Shown: one piece after another, positions 45,413 to 55,569 of the stretch
Layout of the letters: each line of letters begins with the position of its first letter
Position numbering within the stretch: position 1 is the stretch's first letter
Source: Lachnospiraceae bacterium
GTDB taxonomy: Bacteria > Bacillota > Clostridia > Lachnospirales > Lachnospiraceae
DNA length: 64,000 nucleotides
NCBI GenBank assembly: GCA_021770345.1
Contig: JAETRD010000006.1
Coordinates: 124,001-188,000 of the forward strand
Direction of reading: 5' to 3'
The notes under the pieces: model-generated
What the model was told of the DNA's origin: nothing
The model's input: only the letters and a program-made list of their open reading frames with translations
Databases searched by the model: none
Made by a program: the position numbers and the translations under genes

Positions 45413-46336
45413 ATGGGCAGGAATTCAACTTGGAAAGCGGTAAAAAAACACTGGGCGTTATATTTGATGCTGTTCCCGGGCTGTTTATATTTATTTATCA
45501 ATAATTATATTCCGATGGCAGGACTTATCATCGCATTTAAAAAAGTCAATTTCAGTAAGGGAATCTGGGCAAGTCCGTGGAGCGGCCTGGATAATTTCAA
45601 GTTTTTATTTCAGACAAAGGATGCGTGGGTGATAACGAGGAATACGATTTTATATAATCTTACGTTTATTGTGGTAAATATGATCGTAGGGATTTTCCTT
45701 GCAATTTTGATTTGCGAAATCCAGAGCAAAATTGCCAAAAAGCTGTATCAGAGTATGATACTTGTACCGTTCCTGATGTCCATGGTTATTTTAAGTTATA
45801 TTGTTTATGCGCTGTTCAGTGCGGAAAACGGCATGGTCAATAACTCCATTATGCCGTTATTGGGCAGAGAAGCGATTTCATGGTATAATGAACCGAAATA
45901 CTGGCCTGCGATTCTGATCGTTGTCAATTGCTGGAAAGGCGTAGGGTACGGCTGCCTGATTTATATTTCCACGATTATCGGCATTGACAAGTCGCTTTAC
46001 GAAGCAGCGAAGCTGGACGGGGCGTCCCGCTGGAAGCAGATCAAACATATTACGCTTCCGGGGCTGAAAGCAACGATCATCACATTGACGTTGCTGAATA
46101 TCGGCAGAATATTTTACTCTGATTTCGGGTTATTTTATCAGGTGCCGATGAATTCAGGAACGCTTTTGAATACTATAAACGTAATTGATACCTATGTATA
46201 CCGTGCGTTGCTGCAGCTTGGGAATATAGGCATGGCATCGGCGGCAGGGTTCTATCAGTCTCTGGTTGGTTTCGTGGTAGTGTTGTTCAGCAATTTTGCG
46301 GTAAAGAAAATCGATGCCGACAGCGCTTTGTTTTGA
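45413..46336 (+). CDS. Sugar ABC transporter permease (LplB-like)
   Basis: The 307-residue protein has six predicted membrane segments (YLMLFPGCLYLFINNYIPMA first) and the EAA loop YEAAKLDGASRWKQIKHITL that contacts the ATPase. It is the first of two permeases of the importer. GAGGG precedes the ATG at 45413. It overlaps the open frame of the next permease, but that gene starts at 46360. Confidence 0.92.
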   Translation: MGRNSTWKAVKKHWALYLMLFPGCLYLFINNYIPMAGLIIAFKKVNFSKGIWASPWSGLDNFKFLFQTKDAWVITRNTILYNLTFIVVNMIVGIFLAILICEIQSKIAKKLYQSMILVPFLMSMVILSYIVYALFSAENGMVNNSIMPLLGREAISWYNEPKYWPAILIVVNCWKGVGYGCLIYISTIIGIDKSLYEAAKLDGASRWKQIKHITLPGLKATIITLTLLNIGRIFYSDFGLFYQVPMNSGTLLNTINVIDTYVYRALLQLGNIGMASAAGFYQSLVGFVVVLFSNFAVKKIDADSALF

Positions 46337-46359
46337 GCGGCAGATGGAGAGGAGAGAGC

Positions 46360-47259
46360 ATGTTACATTCCAAAGGAAATACAAGGTTTCAGATTTTGGC
46401 CAATAGTTGTATGCTGGCTGTTACTTTAATGGTGGTGCTCCCGTTCCTGCTTGTGTTCATTTCATCCATTACGGATGAAAATGTGCTGATTTCGAACGGT
46501 TATTCCTTTTTTCCGGAAAAACTGAGTTTGTATGCATATCAGTACATATCGGGGCAGGGAGCAAAGATTTTCCGGGCATACGGCATGACGATTCTGGTGA
46601 CGCTGATTGGCACGGCTGTGAATCTGTTGATGTCGTCCATGACGGCATATGTGCTTTCCGTCCGTACATTGCCGTTTCGGCATGCGATTACATTTTATAT
46701 TTTTTTCACGATGCTGTTCGGAGGCGGATTGGTGCCGACCTATATGATGTATGTAAATACATTCCATATAAAAAATACAATATGGGCGTTGGTGGTGCCG
46801 GGACTGATGTTGAGTGCAAACAGTGTGCTGCTGATTCGGACTTACTATGTGACAAGTATCCCGGAGGCATTGTATGAATCGGCGGAAATCGACGGAGCGG
46901 GACGGATGACGGTATTCCGGAGGATTGTGCTGCCCCTTGGGAAACCGATTCTGGTAACCATGGGATTATTTACCGGGCTTGCGTATTGGAACGACTGGAC
47001 AAATGGGTTGTACTACTTATCAGGGAAAGACGGGCAGAGGCTTTACACCATTCAGAATCTGCTGAACGAAATGATAACCAATATTCAGTATCTGGCCAGC
47101 GGAAAGGTGCAGAATGTGGGGGCGGAGGTAAATCGGATGCCTACCGTATCGGTGCGGATGGCGATTGCGTTCGTGGCAATGCTGCCGTTGCTCATAATTT
47201 ATCCTTTGCTGCAGAAGTATTTTGCGGAAGGCATCACAGTGGGGGCGGTAAAGGGTTAA
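46360..47259 (+). CDS. Sugar ABC transporter permease (LplC/YtcP-like)
   Basis: The ATG at 46360 follows GGAGAGGAGAG. The 299-residue protein has six membrane segments and the EAA motif YESAEIDGAGRMTVFRRIVL. With the LplB-like protein it forms the membrane channel. Its TAA is directly followed by the GTG start of the histidine kinase, so importer and sensor share one transcript. Confidence 0.92.
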   Translation: MLHSKGNTRFQILANSCMLAVTLMVVLPFLLVFISSITDENVLISNGYSFFPEKLSLYAYQYISGQGAKIFRAYGMTILVTLIGTAVNLLMSSMTAYVLSVRTLPFRHAITFYIFFTMLFGGGLVPTYMMYVNTFHIKNTIWALVVPGLMLSANSVLLIRTYYVTSIPEALYESAEIDGAGRMTVFRRIVLPLGKPILVTMGLFTGLAYWNDWTNGLYYLSGKDGQRLYTIQNLLNEMITNIQYLASGKVQNVGAEVNRMPTVSVRMAIAFVAMLPLLIIYPLLQKYFAEGITVGAVKG

Positions 47260-48984
47260 GTGGACACGAAAAGAAGAGGGAAAAAACGAAAATCAGTTTC
47301 ATACAGGAAGAAAAGTATTTTTATTCTGTCGCTTTTTTTAGTCGCAGCGGATATTGGTATCAGTCATCTGGTTGTACGGGATATCAGGAGGCAGGATACA
47401 AAGTATATGAGCAATATGGTACAATTGTATATCCGTGAGGAGGATCAAACATTTTTTAAACTGGGGAGACAGATGCTTTCGGTATTGATCGGCGGGAATC
47501 TGGTGAAATCCGAAATTAACGAGAATCTGGCTATATTGGAAGCAGAGGAATCGGGTCAGTTTGAAGTAAATGTGGCAACGATGGAACTTCGGAATATCTT
47601 TCTGGAATATACATGGAATTATGGAACGGATTACCGTTTTTTCATCTATCTGGGGGGAAACGGAAGGTATGTGAATCTGAACCTGGAAAAAGGAAGTGAC
47701 CCGGAGATGGAGGTGGCTGTCAGGGAATTGATACAGGGAGGGAGCCTGAACACTTATTCCGCAAAATCCATGTGGACCTGCGTATCGCTGGATTCCGAAA
47801 CTTATATTCTGAAGGTGATGTGTTACGGAAACCGTTATATGGGCTGTTATATAGATGCCAATGTCCTGCTGAAGCCTTTGGAAAGACTGGATTTCAATAA
47901 CCACGGATTTGCGGTTCTGGTGGATGGAGACGAGAATGTGGCAGCCGTTGGGAGGGGCGGCAGATGCTGGAATGAACGCTGTATCATTGACGCTCCTTTT
48001 AAACAGGCGCCTTTCCGTGTCAGGATCTATATGGATAATGTCGGAGTTTACGGAAAATATGTGGCAGTGCATATTTTGCTTTTGATACTTGGAATGATTA
48101 TTTTAAGTACGATGTTCGTTCTCAACCTGTATCTGCAAAGGCGGGTACTGCGACCGATTCAGCGGTTTGCCGACAATCTGCTGAAATTTGACGGTCAGGA
48201 TCAGCTTGTATATGACCTGACGGAAAATGAACTGAAAGAATTAGAACAGGCCAATGAACAGTTCAGGAATCTGCTTCATCAGATACGCCGTTTGAAAATC
48301 ACACTGTATGAAAATGAATTAAAGAAGCAGAAAATGCAGACAGAATATCTGCAATTACAGATAAAGCCTCATTTTTATATTAACTGTCTGTCGTTTATCT
48401 GTCAGATGGTGGAACTGGGATACTACGGAAATGCAAAAAAGATGACGCATATCACATCTGATTATTTCCGGTTTTTATTTCAGTCAAATCATGATTTCGT
48501 AGAAATAAGGCATGAACTGGCGCATGTGGGAAATTATCTGGAAATACAGAAACTGCGCTATGGCGATGGGTTTTCTTATTATATAGAGCAGGAGGAAGAG
48601 ACCTTTGAGGGAAGGATACCGCCTTTGGTAATCCAGACTTTTGTGGAGAATGCAGTGCACCATATTTCCATGGAGAAGCTGGAGGATATTACCATTATCG
48701 TATCCCTGGAGGAAAACGGGGGAGGTCGGTATTTTAATATCAGCATTTCCGATACCGGAGAGGGGTTTCCGGAGGATGTGCTTGATGACCTGGAAAAGAA
48801 TAAAGCATTGGAAACCATCGACGGACACCGTGTGGGTATAACAAATTGCATTCACAGGCTTCGTTATTTTTACGGGGACAAAGGAAGGATTGAGTTTTAC
48901 AATAACCCGGCGGGAGGAGCGGTAGTCATGCTGCATCTGCCTGCAGAGGGAAGAGGGAAGAATCCGGATGGAGGAGAGAATTAA
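47260..48984 (+). CDS. YesM-type sensor histidine kinase
   Basis: It starts with GTG at 47260, immediately after the permease stop; AAAGGG lies just upstream. The 574-residue protein has a membrane helix (IFILSLFLVAADIGISHLVV), an extracellular region of about 220 residues, a second membrane helix (HILLLILGMIILSTMFVLNL), a HAMP segment, the His_kinase domain with phosphoacceptor His371 in QIKPHFYINCLSFI, and a GHKL ATPase (VIQTFVENAVHHI, then DTGEGFPEDV). It should sense the sugar and pass phosphate to the next gene product. The genes overlap by 17 bases. Confidence 0.93.
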   Translation: MDTKRRGKKRKSVSYRKKSIFILSLFLVAADIGISHLVVRDIRRQDTKYMSNMVQLYIREEDQTFFKLGRQMLSVLIGGNLVKSEINENLAILEAEESGQFEVNVATMELRNIFLEYTWNYGTDYRFFIYLGGNGRYVNLNLEKGSDPEMEVAVRELIQGGSLNTYSAKSMWTCVSLDSETYILKVMCYGNRYMGCYIDANVLLKPLERLDFNNHGFAVLVDGDENVAAVGRGGRCWNERCIIDAPFKQAPFRVRIYMDNVGVYGKYVAVHILLLILGMIILSTMFVLNLYLQRRVLRPIQRFADNLLKFDGQDQLVYDLTENELKELEQANEQFRNLLHQIRRLKITLYENELKKQKMQTEYLQLQIKPHFYINCLSFICQMVELGYYGNAKKMTHITSDYFRFLFQSNHDFVEIRHELAHVGNYLEIQKLRYGDGFSYYIEQEEETFEGRIPPLVIQTFVENAVHHISMEKLEDITIIVSLEENGGGRYFNISISDTGEGFPEDVLDDLEKNKALETIDGHRVGITNCIHRLRYFYGDKGRIEFYNNPAGGAVVMLHLPAEGRGKNPDGGEN

Positions 48985-50587
48985 TATTTTATTGGTGGAT
49001 GATGATAAGTATGTCATACAGGCATTGAAGCGGAAGCTTAATTGGGAAGGGCTGGGAGCAGGGAATGTTTACGCTGCCTGTAATATCCGGCAGGCGAAAG
49101 AATTGCTCAGGCAGCTTCCGATACAGGTTATGGTCTGCGACATTGAGATGCCGCAGGGGAGCGGACTGGAGCTTCTGGAATGGATACGGGGCGAAGGGTA
49201 TGAGGTGGAGACGCTTTTTTTGACCAGTTATGCGGAATTTTCTTATGCCCGGCGTGCCATACAGCTGCAGAGTATGGACTATTACCTGAAACCGGTGGAC
49301 TACTTTGAATTGGAAAAAGGCATCCGGTCGGCGGTTGCGCACACAAGAAGCAGATCGGAGCAATCAGTCTGTAAAAAAGAGAGCGAATATTGGAAGCGGA
49401 ACAAAGAGGGAGTCGAGAGGAGTTTTTTGCATTCTGTGCTTCTGGGGGAAGAAGCCGGCCATTGGCAGGGACTTCAGCCAGCCAGGCTGCAGGAGGCGGG
49501 AATCGCCTATCAGCCCGATGCCCGGTTCCTGCTTTTGTATGTAAAGATTTACGAAGAGGAGGGAGGTCTGGGGAGCTGGGATAGAATGCGGCTTGTTCTT
49601 GCGCTGGAGAATCAGGCCAGAGACTATTTTCCGCAGGAGATGTTCCGGGATTGGAAAGCGGTCTTGATTCAGGAATCGACGCTGGTGCTGGTATTGGAAT
49701 TATTGGGGGAAAAATTACCCTACCCTGCGCTGCAGAGTTTTTGCGAGGAATATGCGGAACAGTTTTGGGAATCTTTCGGCATGGATGCCTTTTTTACAGT
49801 GGGCACGGAATGCGGGCTTGCGCAGTGCCATGAGATGTATTGCAGGCTGAAGCGGATTTGTGCGGATCATGTGACAAGGGAGAGCGGGATCGTCTTTCTG
49901 GCCGGGTATGAAGACAGGAAAGTACTTTATGAGCTTCCGGAAATCCATGCATGGGAAGCGCTGCTGCGGGAAAATAATGCAGAAGGGTTTGCGCATAAAG
50001 TGGAAGCATATTTAGAGGGGTTAAAGAGCAGGGAGCAGCTGAACAAAGAAGCGCTGAAGCTGCTCAGGATTGATATTATGCAGCTTATGTATGTGAGGCT
50101 CCGGGAGAATGGGGTACAGGCGTACCGGCTGCTTGGCAATGATACATGGGAAACTTTGTATCAAAGGGCTGTGACATCCGTGCAGGATATGATGGATTAT
50201 GTCCGGTATATGGTACAGGTGACTGTCCGGTATTCCGGTCTTACGGACAGGCCCAAGACGGCGATTGATAAAATCAAGGATTATATTGACCGGAATTATG
50301 ACAGGGAAATTACGCGGAAAGAACTGGTGGAGATTGCATTTCTGAATCCGGATTATATTTCCCGGCTGTTCCGGAAAGAAACGGGACGGTCCATCAGCGG
50401 TTACCTGCTGGAAAAACGGATTGGACTGGCAAAAGAACTGCTGGAGAATACAGATGTGCCGGTGAACGTGGTTTCCATGCAGGTGGGGTACAGCAATTTT
50501 TCTTATTTTGCAAAAATGTTCCGGGACAGTACGGGATTTTCACCGAATGAATATCGAAAAACAAAAAGAAAAACGAAAGGGGACTAA
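48968..50587 (+). CDS. YesN-type response regulator with AraC output domain
   Basis: The 539-residue protein has a receiver domain with phospho-acceptor Asp58 (VMVCDIEMPQGSG) and conserved Lys (YYLKPVDYF), a long middle region of unknown fold (about 130-420) and an AraC DNA-binding domain at the C-terminus (ITRKELVEIAFLNPDYISRL, then VNVVSMQVGYSNFSYFAKMF). It probably activates the importer and GH20 genes, although it lies downstream of the importer in the same operon. Confidence 0.93.
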   Translation: MEERINILLVDDDKYVIQALKRKLNWEGLGAGNVYAACNIRQAKELLRQLPIQVMVCDIEMPQGSGLELLEWIRGEGYEVETLFLTSYAEFSYARRAIQLQSMDYYLKPVDYFELEKGIRSAVAHTRSRSEQSVCKKESEYWKRNKEGVERSFLHSVLLGEEAGHWQGLQPARLQEAGIAYQPDARFLLLYVKIYEEEGGLGSWDRMRLVLALENQARDYFPQEMFRDWKAVLIQESTLVLVLELLGEKLPYPALQSFCEEYAEQFWESFGMDAFFTVGTECGLAQCHEMYCRLKRICADHVTRESGIVFLAGYEDRKVLYELPEIHAWEALLRENNAEGFAHKVEAYLEGLKSREQLNKEALKLLRIDIMQLMYVRLRENGVQAYRLLGNDTWETLYQRAVTSVQDMMDYVRYMVQVTVRYSGLTDRPKTAIDKIKDYIDRNYDREITRKELVEIAFLNPDYISRLFRKETGRSISGYLLEKRIGLAKELLENTDVPVNVVSMQVGYSNFSYFAKMFRDSTGFSPNEYRKTKRKTKGD

Positions 50588-50590
50588 AAA

Positions 50591-52414
50591 ATGTATTTAT
50601 TGCCAAGGCCGCAGCAGGAAGAATGGTATGAGGAATGTTACACGATTCGGTATGACGGATGCATTGTGCTGGAAGAGACGGGCGATGTGGACGGTTATCC
50701 GTATATGAAGATGTTGCAGGAGGAAGTCGAGAAAGATACGGGGATCAGGCTGAAACTTCGTCGGGGAAGCTCGAAAAAAGCAGATATTACGCTTCGGATT
50801 GACGCTTTGGAAGAAGGGGAGGCATATACCCTTATTGTCAATCAGAAAGGCATATGGCTGAATGCCGGGGGGAGGGCAGGGTTGATATACGGAATACAGA
50901 CAATGCGTCAGATTGTAAGACAGGCGGGGGCATGCATTCCCTGCTTAAGGATTTCCGATTATCCCTGCTTTCCGGTGCGTGGGCTTTTCTATGATGTGAC
51001 CAGGGGACGGATTCCCACGCTGGATTATCTGAAAAAATTGGCGGACCGTATGGTTTTCTATAAAATGAACCAATTACAGCTTTATATCGAACACAGCTTT
51101 TTGTTTGAAAATCTAAGCGAGGTCTGGCGCGACGATACGCCCCTGACAGCGGAGGATATACTGGAATTTGACCGTTACTGCAGGGAAAGAGAGATAGAAC
51201 TTGTGCCTGCAATCGCTTCTTTCGGGCATTTGTATAAGGTATTGCGCACCAAATCTTTCCGTCATCTGTGTGAGAAGCCGGAACTGGCAGAGGAGCCTTT
51301 TGGCTTCGTGGACAGGATGAACCATCATACGCTGGATGTGTCCAACCCGGAAAGCTTATGGTTTGTAAAAGAACTGATGGAAGAATATATGCTGTTATTT
51401 TCTTCCGATAAGTTTAATATCTGCGCGGACGAGACGTTTGATCTGGGAAAAGGCAGAAGCCGATATCTGGCAGAGGAGATAGGTATGCACAGGCTTTATG
51501 TGGATTTTGTAAAGGAACTGTGCCTGTTCCTGAAGGAGCATGACAGGCAGCCCATGTTCTGGGGGGATATCATCAGCGAATGCCCGGAACTGCTAAAGGA
51601 ACTGCCGGAAGGCACAGTATGCTTAAGCTGGGGCTACGGGGCAGACGAAAGCGGGGAATCGGTGCGCAGGGTTGCCGCGGCGGGAGCAGTGCAGTATTGC
51701 TGTCCGGGTGTGAGCGGATGGGATCAGCTGGTCAATCAGATAGACGTATCTTATCAGAATATTAAGCGGATGTGCCGTTATGCCAGAGAGTGCGGGGCAG
51801 TCGGTATACTGAATACGGACTGGGGGGACTGCGGGCATATCAATCATCCCGACTTTGGCATTACGGGGATGATTTACGGGGCCGTTTTTTCATGGGAAAG
51901 TGAAGCGCCGGAATATGAGGAATTGAATCGGCAGATTTCATTTTTGGAGTTTCGTGACCGCAGTGAAACCTTTGTTTCGGTCATAGAGAAGCTTTCCCGA
52001 ACATGGATTTTCAAGTGGCGCGATGCAGTTGATTTCATGGAAGGGCACAGCGGAGCGAAAGACAGTGCGCAGCTGTCGGGCCTGCCGGAGGCTGTCAGAG
52101 AATTGGAAGCATGTGCAAAGGAGCTGTACGGACTTCTTCCGGAACTGGACAGTTCCGGGAGGGCATGCGTGCCGCCTTATCTGATGGCGATAGACGGCAT
52201 GATACTTCTGCAGAAACTGGGGGCGCTCGTCAGTGCAAGGGAGTATGGACATGCTCCGCTGTTTTCTGTGAAGGCTGCAGATTTGGCTGTGGAACTGGAA
52301 GAATGGCTCTATGAGTATAAGGAGGAATGGAGGCGCATCAGCAGAGAGTCGGAACTTTGCCGGATCGGAAATGTGGTTTGCTGGTATGCAGACTACCTGC
52401 GCCAAGAGGATTAA
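50591..52414 (+). CDS. GH20 beta-N-acetylhexosaminidase
   Basis: The 607-residue protein has the GH20 barrel (FPVRGLFYDVTRGRIPTLDY) with catalytic Asp280-Glu281 in NICADETFDLGKG and WGDI in the following strand. It begins three bases after the regulator stop, so it is part of the importer operon, and has no signal peptide. It should release terminal GlcNAc or GalNAc from imported oligosaccharides, perhaps host mucin or milk glycans (inference). It is a diverged paralogue of the GH20 at 16108-18006. Confidence 0.92.
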   Translation: MYLLPRPQQEEWYEECYTIRYDGCIVLEETGDVDGYPYMKMLQEEVEKDTGIRLKLRRGSSKKADITLRIDALEEGEAYTLIVNQKGIWLNAGGRAGLIYGIQTMRQIVRQAGACIPCLRISDYPCFPVRGLFYDVTRGRIPTLDYLKKLADRMVFYKMNQLQLYIEHSFLFENLSEVWRDDTPLTAEDILEFDRYCREREIELVPAIASFGHLYKVLRTKSFRHLCEKPELAEEPFGFVDRMNHHTLDVSNPESLWFVKELMEEYMLLFSSDKFNICADETFDLGKGRSRYLAEEIGMHRLYVDFVKELCLFLKEHDRQPMFWGDIISECPELLKELPEGTVCLSWGYGADESGESVRRVAAAGAVQYCCPGVSGWDQLVNQIDVSYQNIKRMCRYARECGAVGILNTDWGDCGHINHPDFGITGMIYGAVFSWESEAPEYEELNRQISFLEFRDRSETFVSVIEKLSRTWIFKWRDAVDFMEGHSGAKDSAQLSGLPEAVRELEACAKELYGLLPELDSSGRACVPPYLMAIDGMILLQKLGALVSAREYGHAPLFSVKAADLAVELEEWLYEYKEEWRRISRESELCRIGNVVCWYADYLRQED

Positions 52415-52448
52415 AAGGCGGAATAAAAAACGAAATAGTTGTCATTTC

Positions 52449-52487
52449 AGGCAGCGCCTGTCCATTCGGACAGCCGCTGCCTTTTGT
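52449..52487 (+). terminator. Terminator after the importer-GH20 operon
   Basis: AGGCAGCG (52449-52456) and CTGTCC pair with GGACAG and CGCTGCCT (52475-52482) around loop ATTC, followed by TTTGTT. Confidence 0.88.
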
Positions 52488-52605
52488 TGAACATAAGGGC
52501 TGTTCGCAAAGTGCGCAGCCCGTTGTTTGCGCGCCGCAAAACCGCTGAAGGAGCTGCGTCTATGCGAAAAGACATACGCCGAAGACAGGAAAGGAAAAAA
52601 ATGGG

Positions 52606-52634
52606 TTGACAAAAGAAAAGCAAATGTCTATACT
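52606..52634 (+). promoter_or_regulatory. Promoter of the fatty-acid synthesis operon
   Basis: TTGACA (52606-52611), a 17-base spacer and TATACT (52629-52634), a near-consensus vegetative promoter. The expected start is about 52641. Confidence 0.9.
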
Positions 52635-52644
52635 TTGGTTTAAA

Positions 52645-52661
52645 AGTTTGATGATCAAACT
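52645..52661. promoter_or_regulatory. FabT-like operator
   Basis: The palindrome AGTTTGATGATCAAACT lies just after the expected transcription start. It resembles the FabT (MarR-family) site AnTTTGATTATCAAATT of streptococci. A second partial site (ATTTGATAACCAAA) follows at about 52662-52675. No FabT gene is present in the window. Confidence 0.75.
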
Positions 52662-52714
52662 ATTTGATAACCAAAACATTTTTTGAAAACGAAGAAAGAA
52701 AGGAACCCAAAATA

Positions 52715-52948
52715 ATGTTGGAGAGAATGATACCGATTATCGCAGAGCAGCTGAATGTCGAGGAGTCCGCGATCACGGCGGACACCGCTTTTAAGGATGA
52801 TCTTGGGGCGGATTCGCTCGATCTGTTTGAGCTGGTGATGACGCTGGAAGAGGAATTTGATGTTGAGATCCCGTCGGAAGACCTGCAGTCCCTTGCAAAA
52901 GTCAGCGACGTGATGGAGTATCTGAAGAAGAAAGGCATCGAGGAGTAG
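52715..52948 (+). CDS. acpP: Acyl carrier protein
   Basis: The ATG at 52715 follows AAAGGAA and opens the usual ACP start MLERMIPIIAEQLNVEES; the frame extends upstream but only through the operator. The acidic 77-residue protein carries the phosphopantetheine site Ser34 in DDLGADSLDLFELVM. It holds growing acyl chains for all enzymes of the operon. Confidence 0.95.
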   Translation: MLERMIPIIAEQLNVEESAITADTAFKDDLGADSLDLFELVMTLEEEFDVEIPSEDLQSLAKVSDVMEYLKKKGIEE

Positions 52949-52981
52949 GGACGTTCGCAGCGGTTTTGCAGGAGGATTTCA

Positions 52982-53902
52982 ATGAAGACAAGGGTAAGTG
53001 AATTGCTTGGCGTTACATATCCCGTGATTCAGGGCGGCATGGCGTGGGTGGCGGAGTATCATCTGGCGGCAGCCGTGTCAAATGCGGGGGGACTCGGGGT
53101 AATCGGTGCGGCGAGCGCGCCGGCGGAAGTTGTGCGCGAGCAGATCAGAGAGACAAAAAAGCGGACCGACAAACCGTTCGGCGTCAATGTCATGCTGCTG
53201 AACCCGAATGCGCCCGAGGTGGCGAAAATCGTCATTGAGGAGGGCGTGAAGGTCGTGACGACCGGCGCGGGGAGCCCGGCGCAGTTTATGGACGCGTGGA
53301 AGGCGGCGGGCGTGACAGTGATTCCGGTCGTCGCGAGCGTCGCGATGGCAAAACTGATGCAGCGCGCGGGAGCCGACGCCGTTGTCGCCGAGGGGATGGA
53401 GTCCGGCGGGCATATCGGCGCGCAGACGACGATGACGCTTGTGCCGCAGGTGGCGGACGCCGTCGACATTCCGGTGATCGCGGCGGGCGGTATCGCGGAC
53501 GGCAGGGGAATTGCGGCGGCGGTGATGCTCGGCGCCGAGGGCGTGCAGCTGGGAACGCGGTTTCTTGTGGCCGAGGAGGCCGTCGTGCACGACAACTACA
53601 AGGAGCGTGTGATAAAGGCGAAGGATATCGACTCCGAGGTTACCGGAACGGGCACGGGGCATCCGATCCGCGTGCTGCGCAACAAGATGAGCCGCGAATA
53701 TCTGAAAATGGAACGGGCGGGCGCCTCGTTTGAGGAATTGGAACGGCTGACGCTCGGCTCGCTGAGAAAAGCGGTGATAGACGGAGACGTCGTAAACGGG
53801 AGCCTGATGGCGGGGCAGAGCGCCGGTCTTGTGAAAAAGCGCCAGACCTGCCGGGAAATGATCGAAGAGATGATGCGGGAAGCGGACGCGCTTTTACATT
53901 AG
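52982..53902 (+). CDS. fabK: Enoyl-ACP reductase II (FMN)
   Basis: The 306-residue protein is a member of the nitronate-monooxygenase-like FMN family with FabK features: YPVIQGGMAWVAEYHLAAAV, GGLGVIGAAS, EGMESGGHIGAQTTMTLVPQ, and AAGGIADGRGIAAAVMLGAE. It reduces the trans-2-enoyl-ACP double bond with NAD(P)H, replacing FabI, which makes the pathway insensitive to triclosan in known cases. AGGAGG precedes the ATG. Confidence 0.93.
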   Translation: MKTRVSELLGVTYPVIQGGMAWVAEYHLAAAVSNAGGLGVIGAASAPAEVVREQIRETKKRTDKPFGVNVMLLNPNAPEVAKIVIEEGVKVVTTGAGSPAQFMDAWKAAGVTVIPVVASVAMAKLMQRAGADAVVAEGMESGGHIGAQTTMTLVPQVADAVDIPVIAAGGIADGRGIAAAVMLGAEGVQLGTRFLVAEEAVVHDNYKERVIKAKDIDSEVTGTGTGHPIRVLRNKMSREYLKMERAGASFEELERLTLGSLRKAVIDGDVVNGSLMAGQSAGLVKKRQTCREMIEEMMREADALLH

Positions 53903-53911
53903 GAGGATAAG

Positions 53912-54826
53912 ATGGGAAAAAGAGCATTTATTTTTCCGGGCCAGGGCGCGCAGTATGTGGGCATGGCGAAGGAATTTTACGAGCAGATCCCGGTATGCCG
54001 GGAAGTCTTTGAGACAGCGGGGGAAGCCACGGGTCTTGACGTGGCGGCGCTCTGTTTTGAGGAAAACGACAAACTCAATGTCACGGAATACACGCAGATC
54101 TGCATGCTGACCGCGGAGGCTGCCATCTTGAAGGCGCTTGAGGCTGCCGGCGTACACGCCGACGTGACGGCGGGGCTCAGCCTCGGCGAATACGGCGCGC
54201 TGCTTGCGGCCGATGTGCTGTCCCCCTCGGACGCGTTTTATCTCATCCGCAAGAGAGGGATTTATATGCAGGAGGCGGTGCCAAAGGGCGGTGCGATGAC
54301 GGCGGTGCTGGGTCTTGATGCGGCTGCGGTACAAAAGGCGTGTGAGGAGACCGGCGGGCTTGTCTCGATTGCAAATTATAACTGTCCGGGGCAGATTGTC
54401 ATCACCGGGGAGGCGCAGGCGGTCGCGGCTGCGGCACAGGCGTGTGTTGCTGCCGGTGCAAAGCGGACGATTCCGTTAAATGTCAGCGGGCCGTTTCACT
54501 CCAAAATGCTTGCGGGCGCCGGGAAAAAGCTCGGAGAGGAACTCGACCGGGCGGAAATCCGGGACGTCAAAATTCCCTATGTCTCAAATGTGACGGCGGA
54601 TTATGTGACGGATAAAAGTCTTGTGAGAGATCTCTTAGTGCGGCAGGTATCGTCGCCGGTGCGCTGGCAGCAGTCTGTGGAGCGCATGCTTGCGGACGGG
54701 ACAGACGAGTTTGTGGAAATCGGACCGGGGCGCACGTTGCGCGGATTTTTAAGAAAAATCGACCGCAGCGCCGCGGTCGTCAATATTGATAAAATGGAGG
54801 ATTTTGACCGCTATGTCAACAGGTAA
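53912..54826 (+). CDS. fabD: Malonyl-CoA:ACP transacylase
   Basis: The 304-residue protein has the start [20 protein letters not shown], the nucleophile Ser90 in [10 protein letters not shown] and the catalytic His in [15 protein letters not shown] replaces the common GHSLGE, which is frequent in Clostridia. It moves malonyl groups from CoA to ACP. It starts 9 bases after fabK and overlaps fabG by 14 bases. Confidence 0.95.
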   Translation: MGKRAFIFPGQGAQYVGMAKEFYEQIPVCREVFETAGEATGLDVAALCFEENDKLNVTEYTQICMLTAEAAILKALEAAGVHADVTAGLSLGEYGALLAADVLSPSDAFYLIRKRGIYMQEAVPKGGAMTAVLGLDAAAVQKACEETGGLVSIANYNCPGQIVITGEAQAVAAAAQACVAAGAKRTIPLNVSGPFHSKMLAGAGKKLGEELDRAEIRDVKIPYVSNVTADYVTDKSLVRDLLVRQVSSPVRWQQSVERMLADGTDEFVEIGPGRTLRGFLRKIDRSAAVVNIDKMEDFDRYVNR

Positions 54827-55553
54827 GGTAGCATTGGTGACGGGCGCAGGCCGCGGCATTGGGAGCGAGATCGCGCGCACGCTCGCCAGAGACGGGGCGT
54901 TTGTCATTGTCAATTACAACGGTTCGAAGGAGCGGGCAAAGGCCGTCGCTGCGGAGATTCAGGCGGCGGGAGGCGATGCGGCTGTCTACGGCTGCAATGT
55001 GGCGGATTTTTCGGCCTGCGAAGCGATGATACGGGATGTGATAAAGGAGTACGGGCGCATCGATATTCTCGTCAACAACGCAGGAATCACAAGAGACGGA
55101 CTGCTGATGAAAATGAGCGAGGAAGATTTCGCCGCGGTCATCGACACCAATTTAAAAGGGGCGTTTCACACGATACGCCATGCGTCCCGCTATTTTTTAA
55201 AACAGCGCTCCGGCAGGATTATCAATCTCTCGTCCGTCTCCGGCGTCATGGGAAATGCCGGGCAGGCGAATTACAGCGCGAGCAAGGCGGGCGTCATCGG
55301 ACTGACAAAGAGCGTGGCGCGCGAGCTCGCGAGCCGCGGCATTACCTGCAACGCGGTCGCGCCGGGCTTTATCGAGACGGATATGACGGCGGTGCTCTCC
55401 GACGCGGCAAAGGAAAACCTGAAATCCGAGATTCCGCTCGGGCGCACCGGGAGCGTGCGGGACGTCGCGGAGCTGGTGGCGTTTCTCGCGTCCGAGCGCG
55501 CGGGATATATCACCGGGCAGGTGATTTCCGTTGACGGCGGTATGTGTATATAG
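54813..55553 (+). CDS. fabG: 3-oxoacyl-ACP reductase
   Basis: I start at ATG 54813 ([20 protein letters not shown]), inside the fabD end; GGAGG lies at 54796-54800. The 246-residue short-chain dehydrogenase has the NADPH motif [12 protein letters not shown], and the catalytic Ser, Tyr and Lys in LSSVSG and YSASKAG. It reduces 3-oxoacyl-ACP with NADPH. Confidence 0.95.
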   Translation: MSTGKVALVTGAGRGIGSEIARTLARDGAFVIVNYNGSKERAKAVAAEIQAAGGDAAVYGCNVADFSACEAMIRDVIKEYGRIDILVNNAGITRDGLLMKMSEEDFAAVIDTNLKGAFHTIRHASRYFLKQRSGRIINLSSVSGVMGNAGQANYSASKAGVIGLTKSVARELASRGITCNAVAPGFIETDMTAVLSDAAKENLKSEIPLGRTGSVRDVAELVAFLASERAGYITGQVISVDGGMCI

Positions 55554-55569
55554 TTATGGGAGGAAAATT

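Noticed and set aside
54170-54190. GLSLGE instead of GHSLGE in FabD as a lost active-site residue
   Set aside because: The nucleophile Ser and catalytic His are present, and the Leu variant is common in clostridial FabD proteins.
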